Shown here: positions 1-6,320 of the stretch, piece after piece
Layout of the letters: each line of letters opens with the position of its first letter
Position numbering within the stretch: position 1 is the first letter of the stretch
Origin: Actinomycetes bacterium
Lineage (GTDB): Bacteria > Actinomycetota > Actinomycetes > Propionibacteriales > Nocardioidaceae
DNA length: 8,019 bases
Assembly: GCA_023415395.1 (NCBI GenBank)
Contig: JAEZKN010000304.1
Coordinates: forward strand, 1 to 8,019
Reading direction: 5' to 3'
Notes under the pieces: generated by a model
Databases searched by the model: none
What the model was told of the DNA's origin: nothing
What the model saw: the letters and a program-made list of their open reading frames with translations, nothing else
Translations under genes and position numbers: made by a program

Positions 1-1000
1 GCGGGAAGAGCCGCTGGAGCAGGTCGGCGATCGTCACGAGGCCGACCACCGTCGCGGGGTCGGCGGGGTCGGTGACGACCGCGAGCTGGTTGCTGGTCTC
101 GCGCATCCGGGCCAGGGCGGCGTAGACGCGGGTGTCGGCCGGCAGCCGGAGCACGCTGCGCACCAGCGGCGCCACGGGCTGGTCGGCCGGGACCGCGAGG
201 GTGTCGCGGACGTGCACCACACCGCTGGCCTGCCCGCCTGCGCCCACCAGGATCCGCAGGTGGCCGGAGCGCCGGCTGGCGGCCTGGACGTCACCGACCC
301 GGGACCCGACCGGGACGGCGGTCGGGGGCGTGGCCCGCACGAGGTCGCCCACGGTGAGCGTCTCGAGCTCGAGCGCCCCCGACAGCCGGCGGGAGTACGA
401 CGCGTCGAGGGCGCCGACGTTGGCCGAGTGCTCCACGAGCTGCCGCAGGTCGTCCGGGTTCTGCCCCGCGGCGAGCTCGTCGACGGCCTCGACCCCGACG
501 CGGCGCAGGCACCGGTTCGCACCGTTGTTGAGCGCCTTGAGCAGCGGGCGGGTGAGGAACATGAAGCCGCGCATCGGGATCGCCAGCAGCGTCGCCGACC
601 GCTCGGGATGGGCGATCGCCCACGACTTCGGGGCCATCTCGCCCACGACGAGGTGCAGGAAGGTGACCACGACCAGCGCGAGCACGAAGCCGGCGGCGTC
701 GGCCAGCCACAGGGCCACGCCCCAGTCCTCGAAGAGCGGGGTCAGCCAGTGGTGCACGGCCGGCTTGGTGATCGCGCCGAGGGCCAGGACGCACACGGTG
801 ATGCCGAGCTGGGCACCCGCGAGCAGCACCGTCAGCTCCGAGGAGCTGCGCAGCGCGGCACGGGCCGCCCGGCTGGTCGCCGCGGCGTCCTCGAGCCGGT
901 GCTTGCGAGCCGCGATGAGGGCGAACTCGATCGCGACGAAGAACGCGCTCGCGACGATGATCGCGACGGTGGCCACCGCCACCACGACCGGGTCCTCCAT
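1..1000 (-). CDS. CNNM/CorC-family membrane protein with CBS pair (partial, 3' end outside window)
   Basis: Only the first 333 codons are in the window; the stop lies beyond base 1. The protein starts MEDPVVVAVATVAII. An N-terminal CNNM (DUF21) membrane domain covers about residues 1-165. It has hydrophobic segments near 4-30, 56-78 and 98-122, the AGAQLGIT motif at 61-68, and the family hallmark GEMAPK at 120-125. A CBS pair follows at about 217-268 and 280-333. The family is linked to Mg2+/divalent cation efflux or homeostasis; the older label 'hemolysin' is misleading. The start is ATG at 1000-998, with GGGAGG (plus-strand 1009-1014) 8 nt upstream. It overlaps the stop of the upstream CNNM gene by one base (TGATG), so the two are probably translated together. 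The first CBS unit is divergent (SGHLRILV where the paralogue has HSRYPV). The segment after the second CBS lacks the acidic EEL-GEL linker that leads into a CorC/HlyC domain, so this may be a short form. Family assignment is firm; the transported ion is inferred. Confidence 0.93.
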   Translation of the reverse strand, partial: MEDPVVVAVATVAIIVASAFFVAIEFALIAARKHRLEDAAATSRAARAALRSSSELTVLLAGAQLGITVCVLALGAITKPAVHHWLTPLFEDWGVALWLADAAGFVLALVVVTFLHLVVGEMAPKSWAIAHPERSATLLAIPMRGFMFLTRPLLKALNNGANRCLRRVGVEAVDELAAGQNPDDLRQLVEHSANVGALDASYSRRLSGALELETLTVGDLVRATPPTAVPVGSRVGDVQAASRRSGHLRILVGAGGQASGVVHVRDTLAVPADQPVAPLVRSVLRLPADTRVYAALARMRETSNQLAVVTDPADPATVVGLVTIADLLQRLFP

Positions 1001-2349
1001 CAGGCGTCCCTCCCACCGAGCAGCGTCACACGCACCTGCGAGGGCACGTGGTTCTCCACCTCGACCACCTCGAGCCGGGCGAGGCGCGGCGCCGGCTCCT
1101 CGTCGTGGAGCAGGTCGTCGGGGTCGTCGGGGAGCCGCACCTCCACCACGGTCCCGGCGCCCGGGAGCCGCCCGTGCTCGGCGATGGCCAGTCCCGCGAG
1201 GGTCTGGTAGTCGCCGGCGGGCAGGTCCTCGCCGAGCGTCCGCTCGAGCTCGTCGAGCGGCAGGTCGCCCGGCACCAGCCAGGCCCCGTCCGCGACGGAG
1301 ACGGGGACCACCTCGTCCTCGTCGTGCTCGTCGGTGAGCTCGCCGACCAGCTCCTCGGCCAGGTCCTCGAGGGTCAGGACGCCGACGAACCCGCCGTACT
1401 CGTCCACGACCGCCGCGAGCTCGTTGCGCGTGCGCGTGAGCTCCTCGAGGGCGTCGGGCAGCGTCATTCGAGTGGGTACGACGAGCGGGTCGCGCGCCAG
1501 CGCGGCCAGGTCGGCGTCGTCGGGTGCGTCGAGCACGTCGCCGAGGTGGACGACGCCCACGACCCCGCCCTGCTCGTCGAGCACGGGGTAGCGCGAGTGC
1601 CCGGCCGACATCAGCCGGCGCACCTCGGCGACGGCGGTGGTCGAGGGGACGACGTCGACCCTCGGGCGCGGCACCATCGCGTGCTCGACGTCGCGGGTGG
1701 GGAAGTCGAGGATGCGGTCGAGCAGGACCGAGAGCTCGTCGGGCAGGTCGCCGGTCTCGCGCGAGTCGGCGACGATGTGCTCGAGGTCGCGCGGCGTGGC
1801 GGAGTGCTCCACGTCGTGGACCGGCTCGATCCGCAGGGCGCGCAGCAGCAGGTTGGAGGACTGGTCGAAGACCCAGATCAGCGGCCCGGTCACGCGCAGG
1901 TAGATCAGCGTCGACCGGGAGAGCGCGCGGGCGACCGGCTCGGGGCGGGCGATGGCCAGGTTCTTGGGGAACAGCTCCCCGAAGAGCATCTGGACGAGCG
2001 TGGAGAGAGCCAGCGCGAGCACCGTGCCCACCGCGACCCCGACCGCCGTCGGCACGCCGACGCCGCCGAGCAGGTCGCCGAGGGCGGAGCCGATGAGGGG
2101 CTCGGCGACGTACCCCACCAGCAGCCCGGTGACCGTGATGCCGAGCTGGGCGCCCGACAGCATGAACGACGTGCGCCGGGTCACGCGGAGAGCACGCTGC
2201 GCGACGTCGTCGCCGGTCGCGGCCCGGGCCTTGAGGCGCGAGCGGTCGACCGCCATGTAGGCGAACTCCTGGGCGACGAAGTAGCCGGTGGCGGCCGTGA
2301 TCGCCAGCACCACCAGCACGCCCAGGAGCAGGGAGAGGACCGGGGTCAT
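1000..2349 (-). CDS. CNNM/CorC-family (hemolysin C-like) transporter-associated protein with CBS pair and CorC domain
   Basis: A complete 449-residue protein, a usual length for this family. Domains in order: CNNM/DUF21 membrane domain at about 1-185, with hydrophobic stretches near 4-30, 62-82 and 100-123, LSGAQLGIT at 64-72 and GELFPK at 124-129; CBS pair at about 226-275 (MVPRPRVDVV, HSRYPV) and 288-336 (AVVDEYGGFVGVLTLEDL); an acidic linker EHDEDE at 341-346; and a C-terminal CorC/HlyC domain at about 350-445 (DYQTLAGLAIAEHGRLPGAG). It is expected in the cytoplasmic membrane with the CBS and CorC parts in the cytosol. Family members act in Mg2+/Co2+ or other divalent cation homeostasis, with CBS domains sensing nucleotides; the ion here is not shown by the sequence. 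An in-frame TGA about 30 nt upstream of the ATG leaves no earlier ATG or GTG start. The ribosome site is weak (GGCGGGTGG a few nt upstream). It is the promoter-proximal member of a two-gene minus-strand operon, divergent from kdp. Confidence 0.95.
   Translation of the reverse strand: MTPVLSLLLGVLVVLAITAATGYFVAQEFAYMAVDRSRLKARAATGDDVAQRALRVTRRTSFMLSGAQLGITVTGLLVGYVAEPLIGSALGDLLGGVGVPTAVGVAVGTVLALALSTLVQMLFGELFPKNLAIARPEPVARALSRSTLIYLRVTGPLIWVFDQSSNLLLRALRIEPVHDVEHSATPRDLEHIVADSRETGDLPDELSVLLDRILDFPTRDVEHAMVPRPRVDVVPSTTAVAEVRRLMSAGHSRYPVLDEQGGVVGVVHLGDVLDAPDDADLAALARDPLVVPTRMTLPDALEELTRTRNELAAVVDEYGGFVGVLTLEDLAEELVGELTDEHDEDEVVPVSVADGAWLVPGDLPLDELERTLGEDLPAGDYQTLAGLAIAEHGRLPGAGTVVEVRLPDDPDDLLHDEEPAPRLARLEVVEVENHVPSQVRVTLLGGRDA
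1009..1014 (-). promoter_or_regulatory. Ribosome binding site of the downstream CNNM gene
   Basis: On the minus strand this reads GGGAGG, 8 nt before the ATG at 1000-998. It lies inside the last codons of the upstream CNNM gene. The strong site supports the chosen start even though the two genes overlap. Confidence 0.7.
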
Positions 2350-2365
2350 CGGCCACCCGCCTCGG

Positions 2366-2385
2366 CGACGTCAGGGGAGACGTCG
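2366..2385. repeat. Perfect 7-bp inverted repeat with 6-nt loop in CNNM operon leader
   Basis: CGACGTC (2366-2372), AGGGGA, then GACGTCG (2379-2385) is a perfect dyad. Each arm also contains the self-complementary hexamer GACGTC, at a 12-bp pitch. On the minus strand it ends 16 nt before the ATG of the 449-residue CNNM gene. In RNA it could form a GC-rich hairpin just upstream of the ribosome site; in DNA it could be an operator. The symmetry is seen directly; the function is inferred. A chance dyad is possible in such GC-rich DNA. Confidence 0.45.
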
Positions 2386-2471
2386 GTCTGGAGTCGGGCG
2401 GCCCGGGGTGGTCGAGGTCTCTTTCGCATCTCGCCGGGGTCAACGCCCGCCCGGGGCCCGGAGTTCCCGGC

Positions 2472-2536
2472 GTCGTCAGGATCACGTCAACAAGCGGGCC
2501 GGCACCGTCAAGGAACCGTCAATCGACCGTAGGCGT
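2472..2536 (+). promoter_or_regulatory. 11-bp-pitch direct repeats upstream of kdpF, candidate KdpE (OmpR/PhoB-family) operator
   Basis: Three consecutive 11-mers are in tandem: ACCGTCAAGGA (2504-2514), ACCGTCAATCG (2515-2525) and ACCGTAGGCGT (2526-2536). The first two share their first eight bases and the third keeps the first five. A second pair, CGTCAG at 2474 and CGTCAA at 2485, lies upstream, also 11 bp apart and 21 bp from the next copy. OmpR/PhoB-family response regulators, to which KdpE belongs, bind tandem half-sites with about 11-bp spacing, one helical turn. The array ends 20 bp before the first possible kdpF start, a suitable position for an activator touching the -35 region. The repeats are observed; assignment to KdpE is inference from the family and from kdpD in the same operon. 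Confidence 0.5.
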
Positions 2537-2537
2537 G
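2512..2537 (+). promoter_or_regulatory. Possible ECF-sigma-type promoter for kdp operon (low confidence)
   Basis: GGAACC (2512-2517), 16 nt, then CGTG (2534-2537) resembles the GGAAC...CGTT pattern of some actinobacterial extracytoplasmic-function sigma factors. A start point near 2543-2546 would leave a short leader before the small kdpF-like gene. The motif overlaps the direct repeats, so the two readings share bases. An alternative is a SigA-type promoter with a weak -10 such as TACCAA at 2552-2557 and activator contacts in place of a -35. Confidence 0.25.
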
Positions 2538-2556
2538 GCCCTCGCCGCGCCTACCA

Positions 2557-2667
2557 ATGGGAGACGTGCCTGATCTCGTCCCTGATCTCATCTACGTGCT
2601 CGCGACCCTCGTGGTCTTCGGGCTGCTCGCCCTGCTGGCGGGCGTCCTGGACCGGTGGTCGCAGTGA
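2557..2667 (+). CDS. kdpF: KdpF-like small membrane subunit of the K+-transporting ATPase
   Basis: A 36-residue ORF directly before kdpA, reading MGDVPDLVPDLIYVL and then one hydrophobic helix (about residues 11-31, LIYVLATLVVFGLLALLAGVL), ending DRWSQ. In other bacteria KdpF is a ~29-residue single-helix peptide that stabilises the KdpABC complex. Size, position and one membrane segment match. The C-terminus does not resemble the AEAF ending of the E. coli peptide, so homology is not certain; it could be another small membrane peptide of kdp operons. The start is ambiguous. ATG at 2557 has no ribosome site and would suit a leaderless or near-leaderless message. GTG at 2566 gives 33 residues, but GGGAG ends only 2 nt before it. 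The stop TGA overlaps the kdpA start in GTGA, tying its translation to kdpA. Confidence 0.65.
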   Translation: MGDVPDLVPDLIYVLATLVVFGLLALLAGVLDRWSQ

Positions 2668-4328
2668 GCAGCCTCGCCCCCGCGCTCGGCCAGGTCGCGG
2701 TCCTCACGATCGCCCTCGCCGTCGCGGTCCCCCTCCTGGGGCGCTACCTCGCCCACGTCTACACCTCGCCGGAGCACCTCGCGCCCGAGCGTGCGTCCTA
2801 CCGCCTGCTGCGCGTCGACCCCGACGCGGACCAGCACTGGCGGACCTACGCCATGTCGGTGCTCGGCTTCTCGCTGGTGAGCCTGCTCGCCCTCTACGCC
2901 CTGGGCCGCCTCCAGCAGCACCTGCCGCTGGGCCTGGGCTTCGCCGCCCTGCCCGCCGACGGCGCGTGGAACACCGCCGTCAGCTTCGTGACCAACACGA
3001 ACTGGCAGTGGTACTCCGGCGAGGTCACGGTCGGCCACCTCCTGCAGATGTCCGGGCTCACCGTGCAGAACTTCGTCTCCGCCGCGGCCGGCATGGCCGT
3101 CGCGGCGGCGTTCGCCCGCGGCCTGGCCCGGTCCCACGGCGGCGGCCGGGTCGGCAACTTCTGGGCCGACCTGGTCCGCGGCGTCGTGCGCGTGCTGCTG
3201 CCGGTCGCGGTCCTGTCCGCCCTCGTGCTCGTCGCCTTCGGCGCGATCCAGAACCTCTCGGGCAACCGCACCGTCGAGACCCTCACCGGCGGCTCCCAGG
3301 TGATCACCGGCGGTCCGGTCGCGAGCCAGGAGGCCATCAAGCAGCTCGGCACCAACGGCGGCGGCTTCTACAACGTCAACTCCGCCCACCCGTTCGAGAA
3401 CCCGACGCCGTTCACCAACCTCCTCGCGATCTTCCTCATGCTGCTGATCCCCTTCGCGATGGCGTGGGCCTTCGGCCTGATCGTCCGGGACCGCCGGCAG
3501 GGCGTCGCGGTCGTCTCGGTGATGGCGCTGCTCCTGGCGGGCGCGACCACGCTCCTCACCTGGGCCGAGTTGGCCGGGCCCGGCCTCGCGCCGACGGCCG
3601 CCGGAGCCGCCCTGGAGGGCAAGGAGGTGAGGTACGGCGAGGCCGGGTCCGCGCTCTTCGCGGCCGCGACGACCGGCACGTCGACCGGCGCGGTCAACTC
3701 CATGCACGACTCCCTCACCGCGCCCGGCGGCGGCGTCGCGCTGTTCAACATGATGCTCGGCGAGATCGCGCCGGGCGGCGTCGGATCGGGCCTCTACGGC
3801 ATGTTGATGCTGGCCATCGTCACCGTCTTCCTGTGCGGCCTCATGGTCGGACGCACGCCGGAGTACCTCGGCAAGAAGATCGGCCAGCGCGAGATCGTGC
3901 TCGTCGCCCTCTACGTCCTGGCCACCCCGGTCCTCGTGCTCGGCGGCATCGCGGTCGCGATCACCGCGCCCGCGGGCCTCGCCGGGCTGCAGGAGTCCGG
4001 GCCGCACGGCCTCTCCGAGGCGCTGTACGCCGTCACGTCGGCCGCGAACAACAACGGCTCCGCGTTCGCCGGCCTGACCTCCGGGACGCCGTTCTGGAAC
4101 ACGCTGCTCGGGTTGCTGATGCTGCTCGGCCGGTTCCTGCCGATCCTGTTCGTGCTCGCCCTCGCGGGGCGGTTCGCGAGCCAGCAACGGCTGCCCGGCA
4201 GCGCCGGCACCCTGCCCACCCACAAGCCACTGTTCGTGGCGCTCCTCTCCGGCGTGGCACTCGTCGTGGTCGGCCTGACCTACGTGCCCGTGCTCGCCCT
4301 CGGCCCGATCGCGGAGTCCCTCTCGTGA
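2664..4328 (+). CDS. kdpA: Potassium-transporting ATPase subunit KdpA (K+ channel-like subunit)
   Basis: Binds and conducts K+ across the cytoplasmic membrane within the KdpFABC complex. The protein has 554 residues from GTG 2664, close to the ~557 of E. coli. It is a member of the superfamily of K+ transporters, with four selectivity loops, all visible: TNTNWQ at 110-115, GTNGGG at 229-234, TSTGAVN at 339-345 and SAANNNGSAFAGL at 459-471. Other conserved stretches are GLTVQNF, NSAHPFENPT, GVGSGLYGM, MVGRTPEYLGKKI and the C-terminal TYVPVLALGPIAESLS. I chose GTG 2664 because it overlaps the stop of kdpF in GTGA and has GGTGG (2654-2658) 5 nt upstream. GTG 2655 would add three residues and overlap kdpF by 13 nt. 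The end overlaps kdpB in GTGA. No truncation or missing filter residue is seen. Confidence 0.98.
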   Translation: MSSLAPALGQVAVLTIALAVAVPLLGRYLAHVYTSPEHLAPERASYRLLRVDPDADQHWRTYAMSVLGFSLVSLLALYALGRLQQHLPLGLGFAALPADGAWNTAVSFVTNTNWQWYSGEVTVGHLLQMSGLTVQNFVSAAAGMAVAAAFARGLARSHGGGRVGNFWADLVRGVVRVLLPVAVLSALVLVAFGAIQNLSGNRTVETLTGGSQVITGGPVASQEAIKQLGTNGGGFYNVNSAHPFENPTPFTNLLAIFLMLLIPFAMAWAFGLIVRDRRQGVAVVSVMALLLAGATTLLTWAELAGPGLAPTAAGAALEGKEVRYGEAGSALFAAATTGTSTGAVNSMHDSLTAPGGGVALFNMMLGEIAPGGVGSGLYGMLMLAIVTVFLCGLMVGRTPEYLGKKIGQREIVLVALYVLATPVLVLGGIAVAITAPAGLAGLQESGPHGLSEALYAVTSAANNNGSAFAGLTSGTPFWNTLLGLLMLLGRFLPILFVLALAGRFASQQRLPGSAGTLPTHKPLFVALLSGVALVVVGLTYVPVLALGPIAESLS

Positions 4329-6304
4329 ACACCCTGAACCTCAAGGACGCGCTCCCGGGCGCGGTCCGCAAGCTCGACCCCCGCCAGCTGGTCCGTACGC
4401 CGGTCATGCTGGTCGTCGAGGTCGGCGCCGCCGCCACCACCGTGATGGCGGTCCTCGACCCGAGCACGATGGCCTGGGTCGTCACGGCCTGGCTCTGGCT
4501 CACCGTCCTCTTCGGCACGCTGGCCGAGTCCGTGGCCGAGGGCCGCGGCAAGGCCCAGGCCGCCAGCCTGCGGGCGCTCCAGCAGGAGACGACGGCGCGC
4601 CGGCGGCGCACCGACGGCGGCTTCGACGTCGTCGCGAGCTCCGAGCTGCGCGCCGGCGACGTCGTCGTGGTGGCGGCCGGGGAGCGGATCCCCGGCGACG
4701 GCGACGTGATCGAGGGCGTCGCCTCCGTGGACGAGTCCGCGGTGACCGGCGAGTCCGCACCCGTGATCCGCGAGTCCGGCGGCGACCGCTCGGCGGTGAC
4801 CGGGGGCACGGTCGTGCTCTCGGACCGGATCGTCGTGCGGATCACCAGCGACCCCGGCCGGTCCTTCGTCGACCGGATGATCGCGCTGGTCGAGGGCTCG
4901 GAGCGGCAGCGCACCCCGAACGAGATCGCGCTCGACGTGCTGCTCTCCTCGCTCACGGTCGTCTTCGTCGTCGTCTGCGCCTCGCTCTGGTTCGTCGCCG
5001 ACTACAGCGGCGCCCACCAGTCGCTGCTCGTCCTGACCGCGCTGCTGGTCTGCCTGATCCCGACCACGATCGGCGCCCTGCTCTCGGCCATCGGCATCGC
5101 CGGCATGGACCGGCTGGTCCGCCGCAACGTGCTGGCCATGTCCGGCCGCGCGGTCGAGGCGGCCGGCGACGTGGACGTCCTGCTGCTCGACAAGACCGGG
5201 ACCATCACCCACGGCAACCGGCAGGCCACCGAGCTGCTGCCGCTGCCCGGGGTGAGCGCGGAGGAGCTCGCCGAGGCGGCGCTGCTCTCCTCGCTCGCCG
5301 ACGAGACGCCCGAGGGCCGCAGCATCGTGGCCCTCGTCGGGGAGCGGCGCACCGTGCCGGCGGGGGCGGCCCTGGTCGAGTTCACCGCGACCACGCGGAT
5401 GAGCGGCATCGACCTGCCCGGCGGCCGCGAGGTCCGCAAGGGCGCAGGCTCGGCGGTCACCGCCTGGGTGAACCGCACCAGCCCTGACCTCGACCGGGTC
5501 GTGGGCCTGGTGAGCGCGAGCGGCGGCACCCCCCTGGTCGTGGCCGAGAAGTCGGCGACGACCGGTCGCGTGCTCGGCGTCGTGCACCTCAAGGACGTGG
5601 TCAAGGACGGCATCCGGGAGCGGTTCGACGAGCTGCGGGCGATGGGCATCCGCACGGTGATGATCACCGGCGACAACCCGGTGACCGCGGCCGCGATCGC
5701 GCAGGAGGCGGGCGTCGACGACGTCCTCGCCGAGGCCACCCCCGAGGACAAGCTGGCCCTGATCCGCCAGGAGCAGGAGGGCGGCCGGATGGTCGCCATG
5801 TGCGGCGACGGCACCAACGACGCTCCCGCGCTGGCCCAGGCCGACGTCGGCGTCGCGATGAACACGGGCACGACCGCGGCCAAGGAGGCCGGCAACATGG
5901 TCGACCTCGACTCCGACCCGACGAAGCTGATCGAGGTGGTCGAGATCGGCAAGCAGCTGCTGATCACCCGCGGCGCGCTCACGACGTTCTCGGTGGCCAA
6001 CGACGTCGCGAAGTACTTCGCGATCCTGCCGGCGATGTTCGTCGTCGCGTTCCCCGCCCTCGACGTGCTCAACGTCATGCGGCTCGCGTCGCCGGAGTCG
6101 GCGATCGTCTCGGCGGTCGTCTTCAACGCGCTGATCATCGTCGCGCTCATCCCGCTGTCCCTGCGCGGCGTGCGCTACCGGCCGTCCTCGGCCACGGCGC
6201 TGCTGCGCCGCAACCTGCTGGTCTACGGCGTCGGCGGCCTGGTCGCACCCTTCGTGGGCATCAAGCTGCTCGACCTCGTCATCTCACTGATCCCCGGCCT
6301 CTGA
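4325..6304 (+). CDS. kdpB: Potassium-transporting P-type ATPase subunit KdpB
   Basis: Hydrolyses ATP to drive K+ uptake through KdpA. 659 residues, about 20 shorter than E. coli KdpB (682), mainly at the N-terminus. P-type ATPase landmarks are in order: membrane segments near 26-44 and 50-66; actuator motif TGES at 141-144; membrane segments near 206-228 and 236-262 with IPTTIG around P246; phosphorylation site DKTGT with D289; nucleotide-domain F353 and K372; TGDN at 448-451; GDGTNDAP at 494-501; and SVANDVAKYFAILPA with D560 and K563, equivalent to E. coli D583/K586 that link pumping to K+ binding. S144 of TGES matches E. coli S162, whose phosphorylation inhibits the pump. The start is GTG 4325, overlapping the kdpA stop in GTGA, with GGAG (4313-4316) 8 nt upstream. 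The reading frame stays open far upstream (to 2288), but that is antisense-free shadow coding across kdpA and not part of this protein. Confidence 0.98.
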   Translation: MNTLNLKDALPGAVRKLDPRQLVRTPVMLVVEVGAAATTVMAVLDPSTMAWVVTAWLWLTVLFGTLAESVAEGRGKAQAASLRALQQETTARRRRTDGGFDVVASSELRAGDVVVVAAGERIPGDGDVIEGVASVDESAVTGESAPVIRESGGDRSAVTGGTVVLSDRIVVRITSDPGRSFVDRMIALVEGSERQRTPNEIALDVLLSSLTVVFVVVCASLWFVADYSGAHQSLLVLTALLVCLIPTTIGALLSAIGIAGMDRLVRRNVLAMSGRAVEAAGDVDVLLLDKTGTITHGNRQATELLPLPGVSAEELAEAALLSSLADETPEGRSIVALVGERRTVPAGAALVEFTATTRMSGIDLPGGREVRKGAGSAVTAWVNRTSPDLDRVVGLVSASGGTPLVVAEKSATTGRVLGVVHLKDVVKDGIRERFDELRAMGIRTVMITGDNPVTAAAIAQEAGVDDVLAEATPEDKLALIRQEQEGGRMVAMCGDGTNDAPALAQADVGVAMNTGTTAAKEAGNMVDLDSDPTKLIEVVEIGKQLLITRGALTTFSVANDVAKYFAILPAMFVVAFPALDVLNVMRLASPESAIVSAVVFNALIIVALIPLSLRGVRYRPSSATALLRRNLLVYGVGGLVAPFVGIKLLDLVISLIPGL

Positions 6305-6310
6305 GAAAGC

Positions 6311-6314
6311 GGAG
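6311..6314 (+). promoter_or_regulatory. Ribosome binding site of kdpC
   Basis: GGAG lies 6 nt before ATG 6321 in the 16-nt gap after kdpB. kdpC therefore has its own initiation signal, unlike the overlapping starts of kdpA and kdpB. Confidence 0.7.
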
Positions 6315-6320
6315 CCTGAC

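Larger units (their letters stand above)
2350..2556. other. Divergent intergenic region between CNNM and kdp operons
   Basis: This 207-bp spacer must carry the promoters of both operons. I see no additional gene in it. Its left part (2350-2460) is very GC-rich and contains the 7-bp dyad at 2366-2385. On the minus strand a TTGACC hexamer (plus-strand 2438-2443) is a possible -35 for the CNNM operon, but the region about 17 nt downstream has no convincing -10, so I do not call a promoter there. The right part (2470-2556) is poorer in GC and carries the direct repeats listed separately. Confidence 0.8.

Noticed and set aside
132..1337. 401-codon plus-strand open frame opposite the CNNM genes
   Set aside because: Ser/Arg/Ala-rich shadow; the opposite strand encodes well-conserved CNNM and CBS domains.
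2451..2470. GC-rich near-palindrome CCGGGGCCCGG as a terminator
   Set aside because: It is imperfect, has no T run on either strand, and both flanking operons point away from it, so no terminator is expected.
1048..2532. 494-codon plus-strand open frame opposite the 449-residue CNNM gene
   Set aside because: Composition is dominated by Arg, Gly, Val, Asp and His as expected for antisense GC-rich coding, with no domain.
2350..2556. Cyclic-di-AMP (ydaO-type) riboswitch before kdp
   Set aside because: The candidate promoter elements lie within about 45 nt of the first start codon, leaving no room for the large ydaO aptamer, and I saw none of its conserved elements.
2592..4223. 543-codon minus-strand open frame opposite kdpA
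   Set aside because: Gly/Glu/Arg/Asp-rich antisense shadow of a gene with all four K+ selectivity loops intact.
2288..4324. Long open frame that continues in frame into kdpB and covers the spacer, kdpF and kdpA
   Set aside because: Its translation is Arg/Pro/Gly-rich and low in complexity, typical of an alternative frame in GC-rich coding DNA. kdpA is clearly coded in another frame, and kdpB homology begins at the GTG at 4325.
4280..5587. 435-codon open frame on the minus strand opposite kdpB
   Set aside because: The product is His/Asp/Gly/Arg-rich without domains, and it lies wholly antisense to a strongly conserved gene.
6302..6320. Possible terminator or attenuator between kdpB and kdpC
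   Set aside because: The gap is only 16 nt, with no inverted repeat; it holds just the kdpC ribosome site.
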